64,000 nucleotides of DNA, taken from Apostichopus japonicus (lineage: Eukaryota; Echinodermata; Holothuroidea; Aspidochirotida; Stichopodidae). The stretch covers positions 4,422,001-4,486,000 of the forward strand of contig NC_092571.1 in assembly GCF_037975245.1 (NCBI RefSeq). Reading direction: 5' to 3'. This document shows, one piece after another, positions 21,300 through 36,200 of the stretch. A program made the position numbers and the translations under genes. A model generated the notes under the pieces. That model searched no databases. It was given only the letters and a program-made list of their open reading frames with translations, and was not told the origin of the DNA. Each line of letters opens with the position of its first letter. The first letter of the stretch is position 1.

Positions 21300-24200
21300 C
21301 TTAAAGGTTGCAATTCGGGAAAAATGACCGTGTTTCGTTACAGAATTAACTGATTGCGAAAGAGATCAAATTACAGGAGTTGCGAGAACAGTCTCAGATT
21401 AATCAAACTGTAAATGATGGCTAAACTAAAACGTAGACGTGTCATCTTTCATGCGTCGTTCAGTACTTGAGAAAGTTGATTTATTTTAAGTGGCGACTTT
21501 TGTAGAACACTGTTAGTTCACTCTGGATTCTTCACAATACGCATAAATCTTTCGCCTTTTACTAAAGATTTCCGTGTGAAGGATCAATATGAGATTATCT
21601 CAATTTTTCTCGCCCTCTGAAAAGGGGGAAACCATATCACACTTAAAAGAACGTAGAAAGTAGGAAAACTGGTAAAGTTGCATCCAACCTTTCGTATAGT
21701 GTTCATATTTTCCGTCATTTCCTTATTGATGATAATTACTTCTTTGCTTTTCATCGTTGATAGCATCATTGTAGCGCGGTTTTGCACATTTTACACGACT
21801 GTGCATCGTTTTTCCGGAAGTACTGTGCGCGCATTCGCGATGATCAGCGTCATGTGCTCATAAATATGTAATTATCGCAGCCAATCAGATTGTTGCAGAG
21901 TTTTTCTGCTGACAAATGTGGCTTAAATGTTGCAATTCGGGAAAATTGACCGTGTTTCGTTACAGAATTAACTGATTGCGAAAAGAGAACAAATTACAGG
22001 AGTCGCGAGAACAGTCTCAGATTAATCAAACTGTAAATGATGGCTAAACTAAAACGTAGACGTGTCACCTTTCATGCGTCGTTCAGTACTTAAGAAAGTT
22101 AATTTATTTTAAGTGGCGACTTTTGTAGAACACTGTTAGTTCACTCTGGATTCTTCACAATACGCATAAATCTTTCGCCTTTTACTAAAGATTTCCGTGT
22201 GAAGGATCAATATGAGATTATCTCAATTTTCTCGCCCTCTGAAAAGGGGGAAACCATATCACACTTAAAAGAACGTAGAAAGTAGGAAAACTGGTAAAGT
22301 TGCATCCAACCTTTCGTATAGTGTTCATATTTCCGTCATTTCCTTATTGATGATAATTACTTCTTTGCTTTTCATCGTTGATATCATCATTGTAGCTCGG
22401 TTTTGCACATTTAACACGAGTGTGCATCGATTTTCCGGAAGTACGTGTGCGCGCATTCGCGATGATCAGCGTCATGTGCTCATGAATATGTAATTATCAT
22501 ATCCAATCAGATTGTTGCAGAGTTTTTCTGCTGACAAATGTGGCTTAAATGTTGCAATTCGGGAAAATTCAGCGTGTTTCGTTACAGAATTAACTGATTG
22601 CGAAAAGGGAACAAATTACAGGAGTTGCGAGAACAGTCTCAGATTAATCAAACTGTAAATGATGGCTAAACTAAAACGTAGACGTGTCATCTTTCATGCG
22701 TCGTTCAGTACTTGAGAAAGTTAATTTATTTTTGGTGGCCACTTTTGTAGACCACTGTTACCGCACTCTGGATTCTTCACAATACGCATAAATCTTTCGC
22801 CTTTTACTAAAGATTTCCGTGTGAAGGATCAATATGAGATTATCTCAATTTTTCTCGCCCTCTGAAAAGGGGGAAACCATATCACACTTAAAAGAACGTA
22901 GAAAGTAGGAAAACTGGTAAAGTTGCATCCAAGCTTTCGTATAGTGTTCATATTTCCGTCATTTCCTTATTGATGATAATTACTTCTTTGCTTTTCATCG
23001 TTGATAGCATCATTGTAGCGCGGTTTTGCACATTTTACACGACTGTTCATCGTTTTTCCGGAAGTACTGTGCTCGCATTCGCGATGATCAGCGTCATGTG
23101 CTCATAAATATGTAATTATCATATCCAATCAGATTGTTGCAGAGTTTTTCTGCTGACAAATGTGGCTTAAATGTTGCAATTCGGGAAAATTCAGCGTGTT
23201 TCGTTACAGAATTAACTGATTGCGAAAAGGGAACAAATTACAGGAGTTGCGAGAACAGTCTCAGATTAATCAAACTGTAAATGATGGCTAAACTAAAACG
23301 TAGACGTGTCATCTTTCATGCGTCGTTCAGTACTTGAGAAAGTTAATTTATTTTTGGTGGCCACTTTTGTAGACCACTGTTAGTTCACTCTGGATTCTTC
23401 ACAATACGCATAAATCTTTCGCCTTTTACTAAAGATTTCCGTGTGAAGGATCAATATGAGATTATCTCAATTTTTCTCGCCCTCTGAAAAGGGGGAAACC
23501 ATATCACACTTAAAAGAACGTAGAAAGTAGGAAAACTGGTAAAGTTGCATCCAAGCTTTCGTATAGTGTTCATATTTCCGTCATTTCCTTATTGATGATA
23601 ATTACTTCTTTGCTTTTCATCGTTGATAGCATCATTGTAGCGCGGTTTTGCACATTTTACACGACTGTTCATCGTTTTTCCGGAAGTACTGTGCTCGCAT
23701 TCGCGATGATCAGCGTCATGTGCTCATAAATATGTAATTATCGCAGCCAATCAGATTGCTGCAGAGTTTTTCTGCTGACAAATGTGGCTTAAATGTTGCA
23801 ATTCGGGAAAATTCAGCGTGTTTCGTTACAGAATTAACTGGTTGCGAAAAGGGAACAAATTACAGGAGTCGCGAGAACAGTCTCAGATTAATCAAACTGT
23901 AAATGATGGCTAAACTAAAACGTAGACGTGTCATCTTTCATGCGTCGTTCAGTACTTGAGAAAGTTAATTTATTTTAAGTGGCCACTTTTGTAGACCACT
24001 GTTAGTTCACTCTGGATTCTTCACAATACGCATAAATCTTTCGCCTTTTACTAAAGATTTCCGTGTGAAGGATCAATATGAGATTATCTCAATTTTTCTC
24101 GCCCTCTGAAAAGGGGGAAACCATATCACACTTAAAAGAACGTAGGAAGTAGGAAAACTGTTTAAGTTGTATTCAACCTTTGGTATAGTGTTCATATTTT

Positions 24201-27200
24201 CCGTCATTTCCTTATTGATGATAATTACTTCTTTGCTTTTCATCGTTGATAACATCATTGTAGCGCGGTTTTGCACATTTTACACGACTGTGCATCGTTT
24301 TTCCGGAAGTACTGTGCTCGCATTCGCGATGATCAGCGTCATGTGCTCATAAATATGTAATTATCGCAGCCAATCAGATTGCTGCAGAGTTTTTCTGCTG
24401 ACAAATGTGGCTTAAATGTTGCAATTCGGGAAAATTCAGCGTGTTTCGTTACAGAATTAACTGGTTGCGAAAAGGGAACAAATTACAGGAGTCGCGAGAA
24501 CAGTCTCAGATTAATCAAACTGTAAATGATGGCTAAACTAAAACGTAGACGTGTCATCTTTCATGCGTCGTTCAGTACTTGAGAAAGTTTATTTATTTTA
24601 AGTGGCCACTTTTGTAGACCACTGTTAGTTCACTCTGGATTCTTCACAATACGCATAAATCCTTCGCCTTTTACTAAATATTTCCGTGTGAAGGATCAAT
24701 ATGAGATTATCTCAATTTTTCTCGCCCTCTGAAAAGGGGGAAACCATATCACACTTAAAAGAACGTAGGAAGTAGGAAAACTGTTTAAGTTGTATTCAAC
24801 CTTTGGTATAGTGATCATATTTTCCGTCATTTCCTTATTGATGATAATTACTTCTTTGCTTTTCATCGTTGATAGCATCATTGTAGCGCGGTTTTGCACA
24901 TTTTACACGACTGTGCATCGTTTTTCCGGAAGTACTGTGCTCGCATTCGCGATGATCAGCGTCATGTGCTCATAAATATGTAATTATCGCAGCCAATCAG
25001 ATTGCTGCAGAGTTTTTCTGCTGACAAATGTGGCTTAAATGTTGCAATTCGGGAAAATTCAGCGTGTTTCGTTACAGAATTAACTGGTTGCGAAAAGGGA
25101 ACAAATTACAGGAGTCGCGAGAACAGTCTCAGATTAATCAAACTGTAAATGATGGCTAAACTAAAACGTAGACGTGTCATCTTTCATGCGTCGTTCAGTA
25201 CTTGAGAAAGTTTATTTATTTTAAGTGGCCACTTTTGTAGACCACTGTTAGTTCACTCTGGATTCTTCACAATACGCATAAATCTTTCGCCTTTTACTAA
25301 AGATTTCCGTGTGAAGGATCAGTATGAGATTATCTCAATTTTTCTCGCCCTCTGAAAAGGGGGAAACCATATCACACTTAAAAGAACGTAGGAAGTAGGA
25401 AAACTGTTTAAGGGTTGTTGTTATCGCAGCCATCGTCGTTCATTGTTATCGTTGTTCGTCGTTCAGTTATCGTTGTTTACTAAAGATTTCCGTGTGAAGG
25501 ATCAATATGAGATTATCTCAATTTTTCTCGCCCTCTGAAAAGGGGGAAACCATATCACACTTAAAAGAACGTAGGAAGTAGGAAAACTGGTAAAGTTGTA
25601 TCCAAGCTTTGGTATAGTGTTCATATTTCCCGTCATTTCCTTATTGATGATAATTACTTCTTTGCTTTTCATCGTTGATATCATCATTGTAGCTCGGTTT
25701 TGCACATTTAACACGAGTGTGCATCGATTTTCCGGAAGTACGTGTGCGCGCATTCGCGATGATCAGCGTCATGTGCTCATGAATATGTAATTATCATATC
25801 CAATCAGATTGTTGCAGAGTTTTTCTGCTGACAAATGTGGCTTAAATGTTGCAATTCGGGAAAATTCAGCGTGTTTCGTTACAGAATTAACTGATTGCGA
25901 AAAGGGAACAAATTACAGGAGTTGCGAGAACAGTCTCAGATTAATCAAACTGTAAATGATGGCTAAACTAAAACGTAGACGTGTCATCTTTCATGCGTCG
26001 TTCAGTACTTGAGAAAGTTAATTTATTTTTGGTGGCCACTTTTGTAGACCACTGTTACCGCACTCTGGATTCTTCACAATACGCATAAATCTTTCGCCTT
26101 TTACTAAAGATTTCCGTGTGAAGGATCAATATGAAATAATCTCAATTTTTCTCGCCCTCTGAAAAGGGGGAAACCATATCACACTTAAAAGAACGTAGGA
26201 AGTAGGAAAACTGTTTAAGTTGTATCCAAGCTTTGGTTATAGTGTTCATATTTCCCGAAATTTCTTTATTGATGATAATTACTTCTTGCTTTTCATCGTT
26301 GATATCATCATTGTAGCTCGGTTTTGCACATTTTACACGAGTGTGCATCGTTTTTCCGGAAAAACGTGTGCGCGCATTCGCGATGATCACCGTCATGTGA
26401 AAATGAATATGTAATTATCACATCCAATCAGATTGTTGCAGAGTTTTTCTGCTGACAAATGTGGCTTAAATGTTGCAATTCGGGAAAATTCAGCGTGTTT
26501 CGTTACAGAATTAACTGGTTGCGAAAAGGGAACAAATTACAGGAGTTGCGAGAACAGTCTCAGATTAATCAAACTGTAAATGATGGCTAAACTAAAACGT
26601 AGACGTGTCACCTTTCATGCGTCGTTCAGTACTTAAGAAAGTTAATTTATTTTAAGTGGCGACTTTTGTAGAACACTGTTAGTTCACTCTGGATTCTTCA
26701 CAATACGCATAAATCTTTCGCCTTTTACTAAAGATTTCCGTGTGAAGGATCAATATGAGATTATCTCAATTTTTCTCGCCCTCTGAAAAGGGGGAAACCA
26801 TATCACACTTAAAAGAACGTAGAAAGTAGGAAAACTTGTAAAGTTGTATCCAAGCTTTGGTATAGTGTTCATATTTCCCGTCATTTCCTTATTGATGATA
26901 ATTACTTCTTTGCTTTTCATCGTTGATATCATCATTGTAGCTCGGTTTTGCACATTTAACACGAGTGTGCATCGATTTTCCGGAAGTACGTGTGCGCGCA
27001 TTCGCGATGATCAGCGTCATGTGCTCATGAATATGTAATTATCATATCCAATCAGATTGTTGCAGAGTTTTTCTGCTGACAAATGTGGCTTAAATGTTGC
27101 AATTCGGGAAAATTCAGCGTGTTTCGTTACAGAATTAACTGATTGCGAAAAGGGAACAAATTACAGGAGTCGCGAGAACAGTCTCAGATTAATCAAACTG

Positions 27201-30200
27201 TAAATGATGGCTAAACTAAAACGTAGACGTGTCATCTTTCATGCGTCGTTCAGTACTTGAGAAAGTTAATTTATTTTTGGTGGCCACTTTTGTAGATTTT
27301 ACCGCTCTGGATTCTTCACAATACGCATAAATCTTTCGCCTTTTACTAAAGATTTCCGTGTGAAGGATCAATATGAGATTATCTCAATTTTTCTCGCCCT
27401 CTGAAAAGGGGGAAACCATATCACACTTAAAAGAACGTAGAAAGTAGGAAAACTGGTAAAGTTGCATCCAAGCTTTCGTATAGTGTTCATATTTCCGTCA
27501 TTTCCTTATTGATGATAATTACTTCTTTGCTTTTCATCGTTGATAGCATCATTGTAGCGCGGTTTTGCACATTTTACACGACTGTGCATCGTTTTTCCGG
27601 AAGTACTGTGCTCGCATTCGCGATGATCAGCGTCATGTGCTCATAAATATGTAATTATCGCAGCCAATCAGATTGCTGCAGAGTTTTTCTGCTGACAAAT
27701 GTGGCTTAAATGTTGCAATTCGGGAAAATTCAGCGTGTTTCGTTACAGAATTAACTGGTTGCGAAAAGGGAACAAATTACAGGAGTCGCGAGAACAGTCT
27801 CAGATTAATCAAACTGTAAATGATGGCTAAACTAAAACGTAGACGTGTCATCTTTCATGCGTCGTTCAGTACTTGAGAAAGTTAATTTATTTTAAGTGGC
27901 CACTTTTGTAGACCACTGTTAGTTCACTCTGGATTCTTCACAATACGCATAAATCTTTCGCCTTTTACTAAAGATTTCCGTGTGAAGGATCAATATGAGA
28001 TTATCTCAATTTTTCTCGCCCTCTGAAAAGGGGGAAACCATATCACACTTAAAAGAACGTAGGAAGTAGGAAAACTGTTTAAGTTGTATTCAACCTTTGG
28101 TATAGTGTTCATATTTTCCGTCATTTCCTTATTGATGATAATTACTTCTTTGCTTTTCATCGTTGATAACATCATTGTAGCGCGGTTTTGCACATTTTAC
28201 ACGACTGTGCATCGTTTTTCCGGAAGTACTGTGCTCGCATTCGCGATGATCAGCGTCATGTGCTCATAAATATGTAATTATCGCAGCCAATCAGATTGCT
28301 GCAGAGTTTTTCTGCTGACAAATGTGGCTTAAATGTTGCAATTCAGGAAAATTCAGCGTGTTTCGTTACAGAATTAACTGGTTGCGAAAAGGGAACAAAT
28401 TACAGGAGTCGCGAGAACAGTCTCAGATTAATCAAACTGTAAATGATGGCTAAACTAAAACGTAGACGTGTCATCTTTCATGCGTCGTTCAGTACTTGAG
28501 AAAGTTTATTTATTTTAAGTGGCCACTTTTGTAGACCACTGTTAGTTCACTCTGGATTCTTCACAATACGCCTAAATCTTTCGCCTTTTACTAAAGATTT
28601 CCGTGTGAAGGATCAATATGAGATTATCTCAATTTTTCTCGCCCTCTGAAAAGGGGGAAACTATATCACACTTAAAAGAACGTAGGAAGTAGGAAAACTG
28701 TTTAAGTTGTATTCAACCTTTGGTATAGTGTTCATATTTTCCGTCATTTCCTTATTGATGATAATTACTTCTTTGCATTTCATCGTTGATAGCATCATTG
28801 TAGCTCGGTTTTGCACATTTTACACGAGTGCGCATCGTTTTTCCGGAAATACGTGTGCGCGCATTCGCGATGATCAGCGTCAAGTGCTCATAAATATGTA
28901 ATTATCGCAGCCAATCAGAATGTTGCAGAGTTTTTCTGCTGACAAATGTGGCTTAAATGTTGCAATTCGGGAAAATTGACCGTGTTTCGTTACAGAATTA
29001 ACTGATTGCGAAAAGAGAACAAATTACAGGAGTTGCGAGAACAGTCTCAGATTAATCAAACTGTAAATGATGGCTAAACTAAAACGTAGACGTGTCATCT
29101 TTCATGCGTCGTTCAGTACTTAAGAAAGTTAATTTATTTTAAGTGGCGACTTTTGTAGAACACTGTTAGTTCACTCTGGATTCTTCACAATACGCATAAA
29201 TCTTTCGCCTTTTACTAAAGATTTCCGTGTGAATGATCAATATGAGATTATCTCAATTTTTCTCGCCCTCTGAAAAGGGGGAAACCATATCACACTTAAA
29301 AGAACGTAGGAAGTAGGAAAACTGGTAAAGTTGTATCCAAGCTTTGGTATAGTGTTCATATTTCCCGTCATTTCCTTATTGATGATAATTACTTCTTTGC
29401 TTTTCATCGTTGATATCATCATTGTAGCTCGGTTTTGCACATTTAACACGAGTGTGCATCGATTTTCCGGAAGTACGTGTGCGCGCATTCGCGATGATCA
29501 GCGTCATGTGCTCATGAATATGTAATTATCATATCCAATCAGATTGTTGCAGAGTTTTTCTGCTGACAAATGTGGCTTAAATGTTGCAATTCGGGAAAAT
29601 TCAGCGTGTTTCGTTACAGAATTAACTGATTGCGAAAAGGGAACAAATTACAGGAGTTGCGAGAACAGTCTCAGATTAATCAAACTGTAAATGATGGCTA
29701 AACTAAAACGTAGACGTGTCATCTTTCATGCGTCGTTCAGTACTTGAGAAAGTTAATTTATTTTTGGTGGCCACTTTTGTAGACCACTGTTACCGCACTC
29801 TGGATTCTTCACAATACGCATAAATCTTTCGCCTTTTACTAAAGATTTCCGTGTGAAGGATCAATATGAAATAATCTCAATTTTTCTCGCCCTCTGAAAA
29901 GGGGGAAACCATATCACACTTAAAAGAACGTAGGAAGTAGGAAAACTGTTTAAGTTGTATCCAAGCTTTGGTTATAGTGTTCATATTTCCCGAAATTTCT
30001 TTATTGATGATAATTACTTCTTGCTTTTCATCGTTGATATCATCATTGTAGCTCGGTTTTGCACATTTTACACGACTGTGCATCGTTTTTCCGGAAAAAC
30101 GTGTGCGCGCATTCGCGATGATCACCGTCATGTGAAAATGAATATGTAATTATCACATCCAATCAGATTGTTGCAGAGTTTTTCTGCTGACAAATGTGGC

Positions 30201-33200
30201 TTAAATGTTGCAATTCGGGAAAATTGAGCGTGTTTCGTTACAGAATTAACTGGTTGCGAAAAGGGAACAAATTACAGGAGTTGCGAGAACAGTCTCAGAT
30301 TAATCAAACTGTAAATGATGGCTAAACTAAAACGTAGACGTGTCATCTTTCATGCGTCGTTCAGTACTTGAGAAAGTTAATTTATTTTTGGTGGCCACTT
30401 TTGTAGAACACTGTTAGTTCACTCTGGATTCTTTACAATACGCATAAATCTTTCGCCTTTTACTAAAGATTTCCGTGTGACGGATCAATATGAGACTATC
30501 TCAATTATTCCGCCCTCTGAAAAGGGGGAAGCCATATCACACTTAAAAGAATGTTGGAAGTAGGAAAACTGTTTAAGTTGTATTCAACCTTTGGTATAGT
30601 GTTCATATTTCCCGTCATTTCCTTATTGATGATAATTACTTCTTTGCTTTTCATCGTTGATAGCATCATTGTAGCTCGGTTTTGCACATTTAACACGAGT
30701 GTGCATCGATTTTAAGGAAGTACTTGTGCGCGCATTCGCGATGATCAGCGTCATGTGCTCATGAATATGTAATTATCGCAGCCAATCAGATTGTTGCAGA
30801 GTTCTTCTGCTGACAAATGTGGCTGAAAGGTTGCAATTCGGGAAAATTCAGCGTGTTTCGTTACAGACTTAACTGATTGCGAAAAGGGAACAAATTACAG
30901 GAGTTGCGAGAACAGTCTCAGATTAATCAAACTGTAAATGATGGCTAAATTGAAACGTAGACGTGTCATCTTTCATGCGTCGTTCAGTACTTGAGAAAGT
31001 TTATTTATTTTAAGTGGGGACTTTTGTAGACCACTGTTACCGCACTCTGGATTCTTTACAATACGCATAAATCTTTCGCCTTTTACTAAAGATTTCCGTG
31101 TGAAGGATCAATATGAGATTATCTCAATTTTTCTCGCCCTCTGAAAAGGGGGAAACCATATCACACTTAAAAGAACGTAGGAAGTAGGAAAACTGGTAAA
31201 GTTGTATCCAAGCTTTGGTATAGTGTTCATATTTCCCGTCATTTCTTTATTGATGATAATTACTTCTTTCTTTTCATCGTTGATATCATCATTGTAGCTC
31301 GGTTTTGCACATTTTATACGAGTGTGCATCGTTTTTCCGGAAATACGTGTGCGCGCATTCGCGATGATCAGCGTCATGTGCTCATAAATATGTAATTATC
31401 GCAGCCAATCAGATTGTTGCAGAGTTTTTCTGCTGACAAATGTGGCTTAAATGTTGCAATTCGGGAAAATTCAGCGTGTTTCGTTACAGAATTAACTGGT
31501 TGCGAAAAGAGAACAAATTACAGGAGTCGCGAGAACAGTCTCAGATTAATCAAACTGTAAATGATGGCTAAACTAAAACGTAGACGTGTCATCTTTCATG
31601 CGTCGTTCAGTACTTGAGAAAGTTTATTTATTTTAAGTGGGGACTTTTGTAGACCACTGTTAGTTCACTCTGGATTCTTCACAATACGCATAAATCTTTC
31701 GCCTTTTACTAAAGATTTCCGTGTGAAGGATCAATATGAGATTATCTCAATTTTTCTCGCCCTCTGAAAAGGGGGAAACCATATCACACTTAAAAGAACG
31801 TAGGAAGTAGGAAAACTGTTTAAGTTGTATTCAACCTTTGGTATAGTGATCATATTTTCCGTCATTTCTTAATTGATGATAATTACTTCTTTGCTTTTCA
31901 TCGTTGATAGCATCCTTGTAGCTCGGTTTTGCACATTTTACACGAGTGTGCATCGTTTTTCCGGAAAAACGTGTGCGCGCATTCGCGATGATCAGCGTCA
32001 TGTGAAAATGAATATGTAATTATCATATCCAATCAGATTGTTGCAGAGTTTTTCTGCTGACAAATGTGGCTTAAAGGTTGCAATTCGGGAAAATTGACCG
32101 TGTTTCGTTACAGAATTAACTGATTGCGAAAAGAGAACAAATTACAGGAGTTGCGAGAACAGTCTCAGATTAATCAAACTGTAAATGATGGCTAAACTAA
32201 AACGTTGACGTGTCATCTTTCATGCGTCGTTCACTACTTGAGAAAGTTGATTTATTTTTGGTGGCCACTTTTGTAGACCACTGTTACCGCACTCTGGATT
32301 CTTCACAATACGCATAAATCTTTCGCCTTTTACTAAAGATTTCCGTGTGAAGGATCAATATGAGATAATCTCAATTTTTCTCGCCCTCTGAAAAGGGGGA
32401 AACCATATCACACTTAAAAGAACGTAGGAAGTAGGAAAACTGTTTAAGTTGTATCCAAGCTTTGGTATAGTGTTCATATTTCTCGTCATTTCTTTATTGA
32501 TGATAATTACTTCTTGCTTTTCATCGTTGATATCATCATTGTAGCTCGGTTTTGCACATTTTATACGAGTGTGCATCGTTTTTCCGGAAAAACGTGTGCG
32601 CGCATTCGCGATGATCAGCGTCATGTGAAAATGAATATGTAATTATCACATCCAATCAGATTGTTGCAGAGTTTTTCTGCTGACAAATGTGGCTTAAATG
32701 TTGCAATTCGGGAAAATTCAGCGTGTTTCGTTACAGAATTAACTGGTTGCGAAAAGAGAACAAATTACAGGAGTCGCGAGAACAGTCTCAGATTAATCAA
32801 ACTGTAAATGATGGCTAAACTAAAACGTAGACGTGTCATCTTTCATGCGTCGTTCAGTACTTGAGAAAGTTGATTTATTTTAAGTGGCGACTTTTGTAGA
32901 CCACTGTTAGTTCACTCTGGATTCTTCACAATACGCATAAATCTTTCGCCTTTTACTAAAGATTTCCGTGTGAAGGATCAATATGAGATTATCTCAATTT
33001 TTCTCGCCCTCTGAAAAGGGGGAAACCATATCACACTTAAAAGAACGTAGGAAGTAGGAAAACTGTTAAAGTTGTATCCAAGCTTTGGTTATAGTGTTCA
33101 TATTTCCCGAAATTTCTTTATTGATGATAATTACTTCTTGCTTTTCATGGTTGATATCATCATTGTAGCTCGGTTTTGCACATTTTACACGAGTGTGCAT

Positions 33201-36200
33201 CGTTTTTCCGGAAAAACGTGTGCGCGCATTCGCGATGATCAGCGTCATGTGAAAATGAATATGTAATTATCACATCCAATCAGATTGTTGCAGAGTTTTT
33301 CTGCTGACAAATGTGGCTTAAATGTTGCAATTCGGGAAAATTGAGCGTGTTTCGTTACAGACTTAACTGATTGCGAAAAGGGAACAAATTACAGGAGTTG
33401 CGAGAACAGTCTCAGATTAATCAAACTGTAAATGATGGCTAAACTAAAACGTAGACGTGTCATCTTTCATGCGTCGTTCAGTACTTGAGAAAGTTTATTT
33501 ATTTTTGGTGGCCACTTTTGTAGACCACAGTTAGTTCACTCTGGATTCTTCACAATACGCATAAATCTTTCGCCTTTTACTAAAGATTTCCGTGTGAAGG
33601 ATCAATATGAGATTATCTCAATTTTTCTCGCCCTCTGAAAAGGGGGAAACCATATCACACTTAAAAGAACGTAGGAAGTAGGAAAACTGTTTAAGTTGTA
33701 TTCAACCTTTGGTATAGTGTTCATATTTTCCGTCATTTCTTAATTGATGATAATTACTTCTTTGCTTTTCATTGTTGATAGCATCATTGTAGCTCGGTTT
33801 TGCACATTTTACACGAGTGCGCATCGTTTTTCCGGAAATACGTGTGCGCGCATTCGCGATGATCAGCGTCAAGTGCTCATAAATATGTAATTATCGCAGC
33901 CAATCAGATTGTTGCAGAGTTTTTCTGCTGACAAATGTGGCTTAAATGTTGCAATTCGGGAAAATTGACCGTGTTTCGTTACAGAATTAACTGATTGCGA
34001 AAAGAGAACAAATTACAGGAGTTGCGAGAACAGTCTCAGATTAATCAAACTGTAAATGATGGCTAAACTAAAACGTAGACGTGTCATCTTTCATGCGTTG
34101 TTCAGTACTTAAGAAAGTTAATTTATTTTAAGTGGCGACTTTTGTAGAACACTGTTAGTTCACTCTGGATTCTTCACAATACGCATAAATCTTTCGCCTT
34201 TTACTAAAGATTTCCGTGTGAAGGATCAATATGAGATTATCTCAATTATTCCGCCCTCTGAAAAGGGGGAAGCCATATCACACTTAAAAGAATGTTGGAA
34301 GTAGGAAAACTGTTTAAGTTGTATCCAAGCTTTGGTATAGTGTTCATATTTCCCGTCATTTCCTTATTGATGATAATTACTTCTTTGCTTTTCATCGTTG
34401 ATAGCATCATTGTAGCTCGGTTTTGCACATTTAACACGAGTGTGCATCGATTTTAAGGAAGTACGTGTGCGCGCATTCGCGATGATCAGCGTCATGTGCT
34501 CATGAATATGTAATTATCGCAGCCAATCAGATTGTTGCAGAGTTCTTCTGCTGACAAATGTGGCTGAAAGGTTGCAATTCGGTAAAATTGACCGTGTTTC
34601 GTTACAGAATTAACTGATTGCGAAAAGGGAACAAATTACAGGAGTTGCGAGAACAGTCTCAGATTAATCAAACTGTAAATGATGGCTAAATTGAAACGTA
34701 GACGTGTCATCTTTCATGCGTCGTTCACTACTTGAGAAAGTTGATTTATTTTTGGTGGGGACTTTTGTAGACCACTGTTACCGCACTCTGGATTCTTTAC
34801 AATACGCATAAATCTTTCGCCTTTTACTAAAGATTTCCGTGTGAAGGATCAATATGAGATTATCTCAATTTTTCTCGCCCTCTGAAAAGGGGGAAACCAT
34901 ATCACACTTAAAAGAACGTAGGAAGTAGGAAAACTGGTAAAGTTGTATCCAAGCTTTGGTATAGTGTTCATATTTCCCGTCATTTCTTTATTGATGATAA
35001 TTACTTCTTTCTTTTCATCGTTGATATCATCATTGTAGCTCGGTTTTGCACATTTTATACGAGTGTGCATCGTTTTTCCGGAAATACGTGTGCGCGCATT
35101 CGCGATGATCAGCGTCATGTGCTCATAAATATGTAATTATCGCAGCCAATCAGATTGTTGCAGAGTTTTTCTGCTGACAAATGTGGCTTAAATGTTGCAA
35201 TTCGGGAAAATTCAGCGTGTTTCGTTACAGAATTAACTGGTTGCGAAAAGAGAACAAATTACAGGAGTCGCGAGAACAGTCTCAGATTAATCAAACTGTA
35301 AATGATGGCTAAACTAAAACGTAGACGTGTCATCTTTCATGCGTCGTTCAGTACTTGAGAAAGTTTATTTATTTTAAGTGGGGACTTTTGTAGACCACTG
35401 TTAGTTCACTCTGGATTCTTCACAATACGCAAAAATCTTTCGCCTTTTACTAAAGATTTCCGTGTGAAGGATCAATATGAGATTATCTCAATTTTTCTCG
35501 CCCTCTGAAAAGGGGGAAACCATATCACACTTAAAAGAACGTAGGAAGTAGGAAAACTGTTTAAGTTGTATTCAACCTTTGGTATAGTGATCATATTTTC
35601 CGTCATTTCTTAATTGATGATAATTACTTCTTTGCTTTTCATCGTTGATATCATCATTGTAGCTCGGTTTTGCACATTTTACACGAGTGCGCATCGTTTT
35701 TCCGGAAAAACGTGTGCGCGCATTCGCGATGATCAGCGTCATGTGCTCATGAATATGTAAATATCATATCCAATCAGATTGTTGCAGAGTTTTTCTGCTG
35801 ACAAATGTGGCTTAAAGGTTGCAATTCGGGAAAATTGACCGTGTTTCGTTACAGAATTAACTGATTGCGAAAAGAAAACAAATTACAGGAGTTGCGAGAA
35901 CAGTCTCAGATTAATCAAACTGTAAATGATGGCTAAACTAAAACGTTGACGTGTCATCTTTCATGCGTCGTTCACTACTTGAGAAAGTTGATTTATTTTT
36001 GGTGGCCACTTTTGTAGACCACTGTTACCGCACTCTGGATTCTTCACAATACGCATAAATCTTTCGCCTTTTACTAAAGATTTCCGTGTGAAGGATCAAT
36101 ATGAGATAATCTCAATTTTTCTCGCCCTCTGAAAAGGGGGAAACCATATCACACTTAAAAGAACGTAGGAAGTAGGAAAACTGTTTAAGTTGTATCCAAG

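Noticed and set aside
21600-21640. Histone-type 3' stem-loop in each monomer (minus strand CCCCCTTTTCAGAGGG)
   Set aside because: The loop TTTC and flank resemble the histone element, but one of six stem pairs is a mismatch, the sequence lies inside the open frame, and no histone coding sequence is near.
22370-22390. C/D snoRNA boxes (GATGATA, CTGA) in the monomer
   Set aside because: Such short words occur by chance in AT-rich DNA; no paired terminal stem or guide spacing was found.
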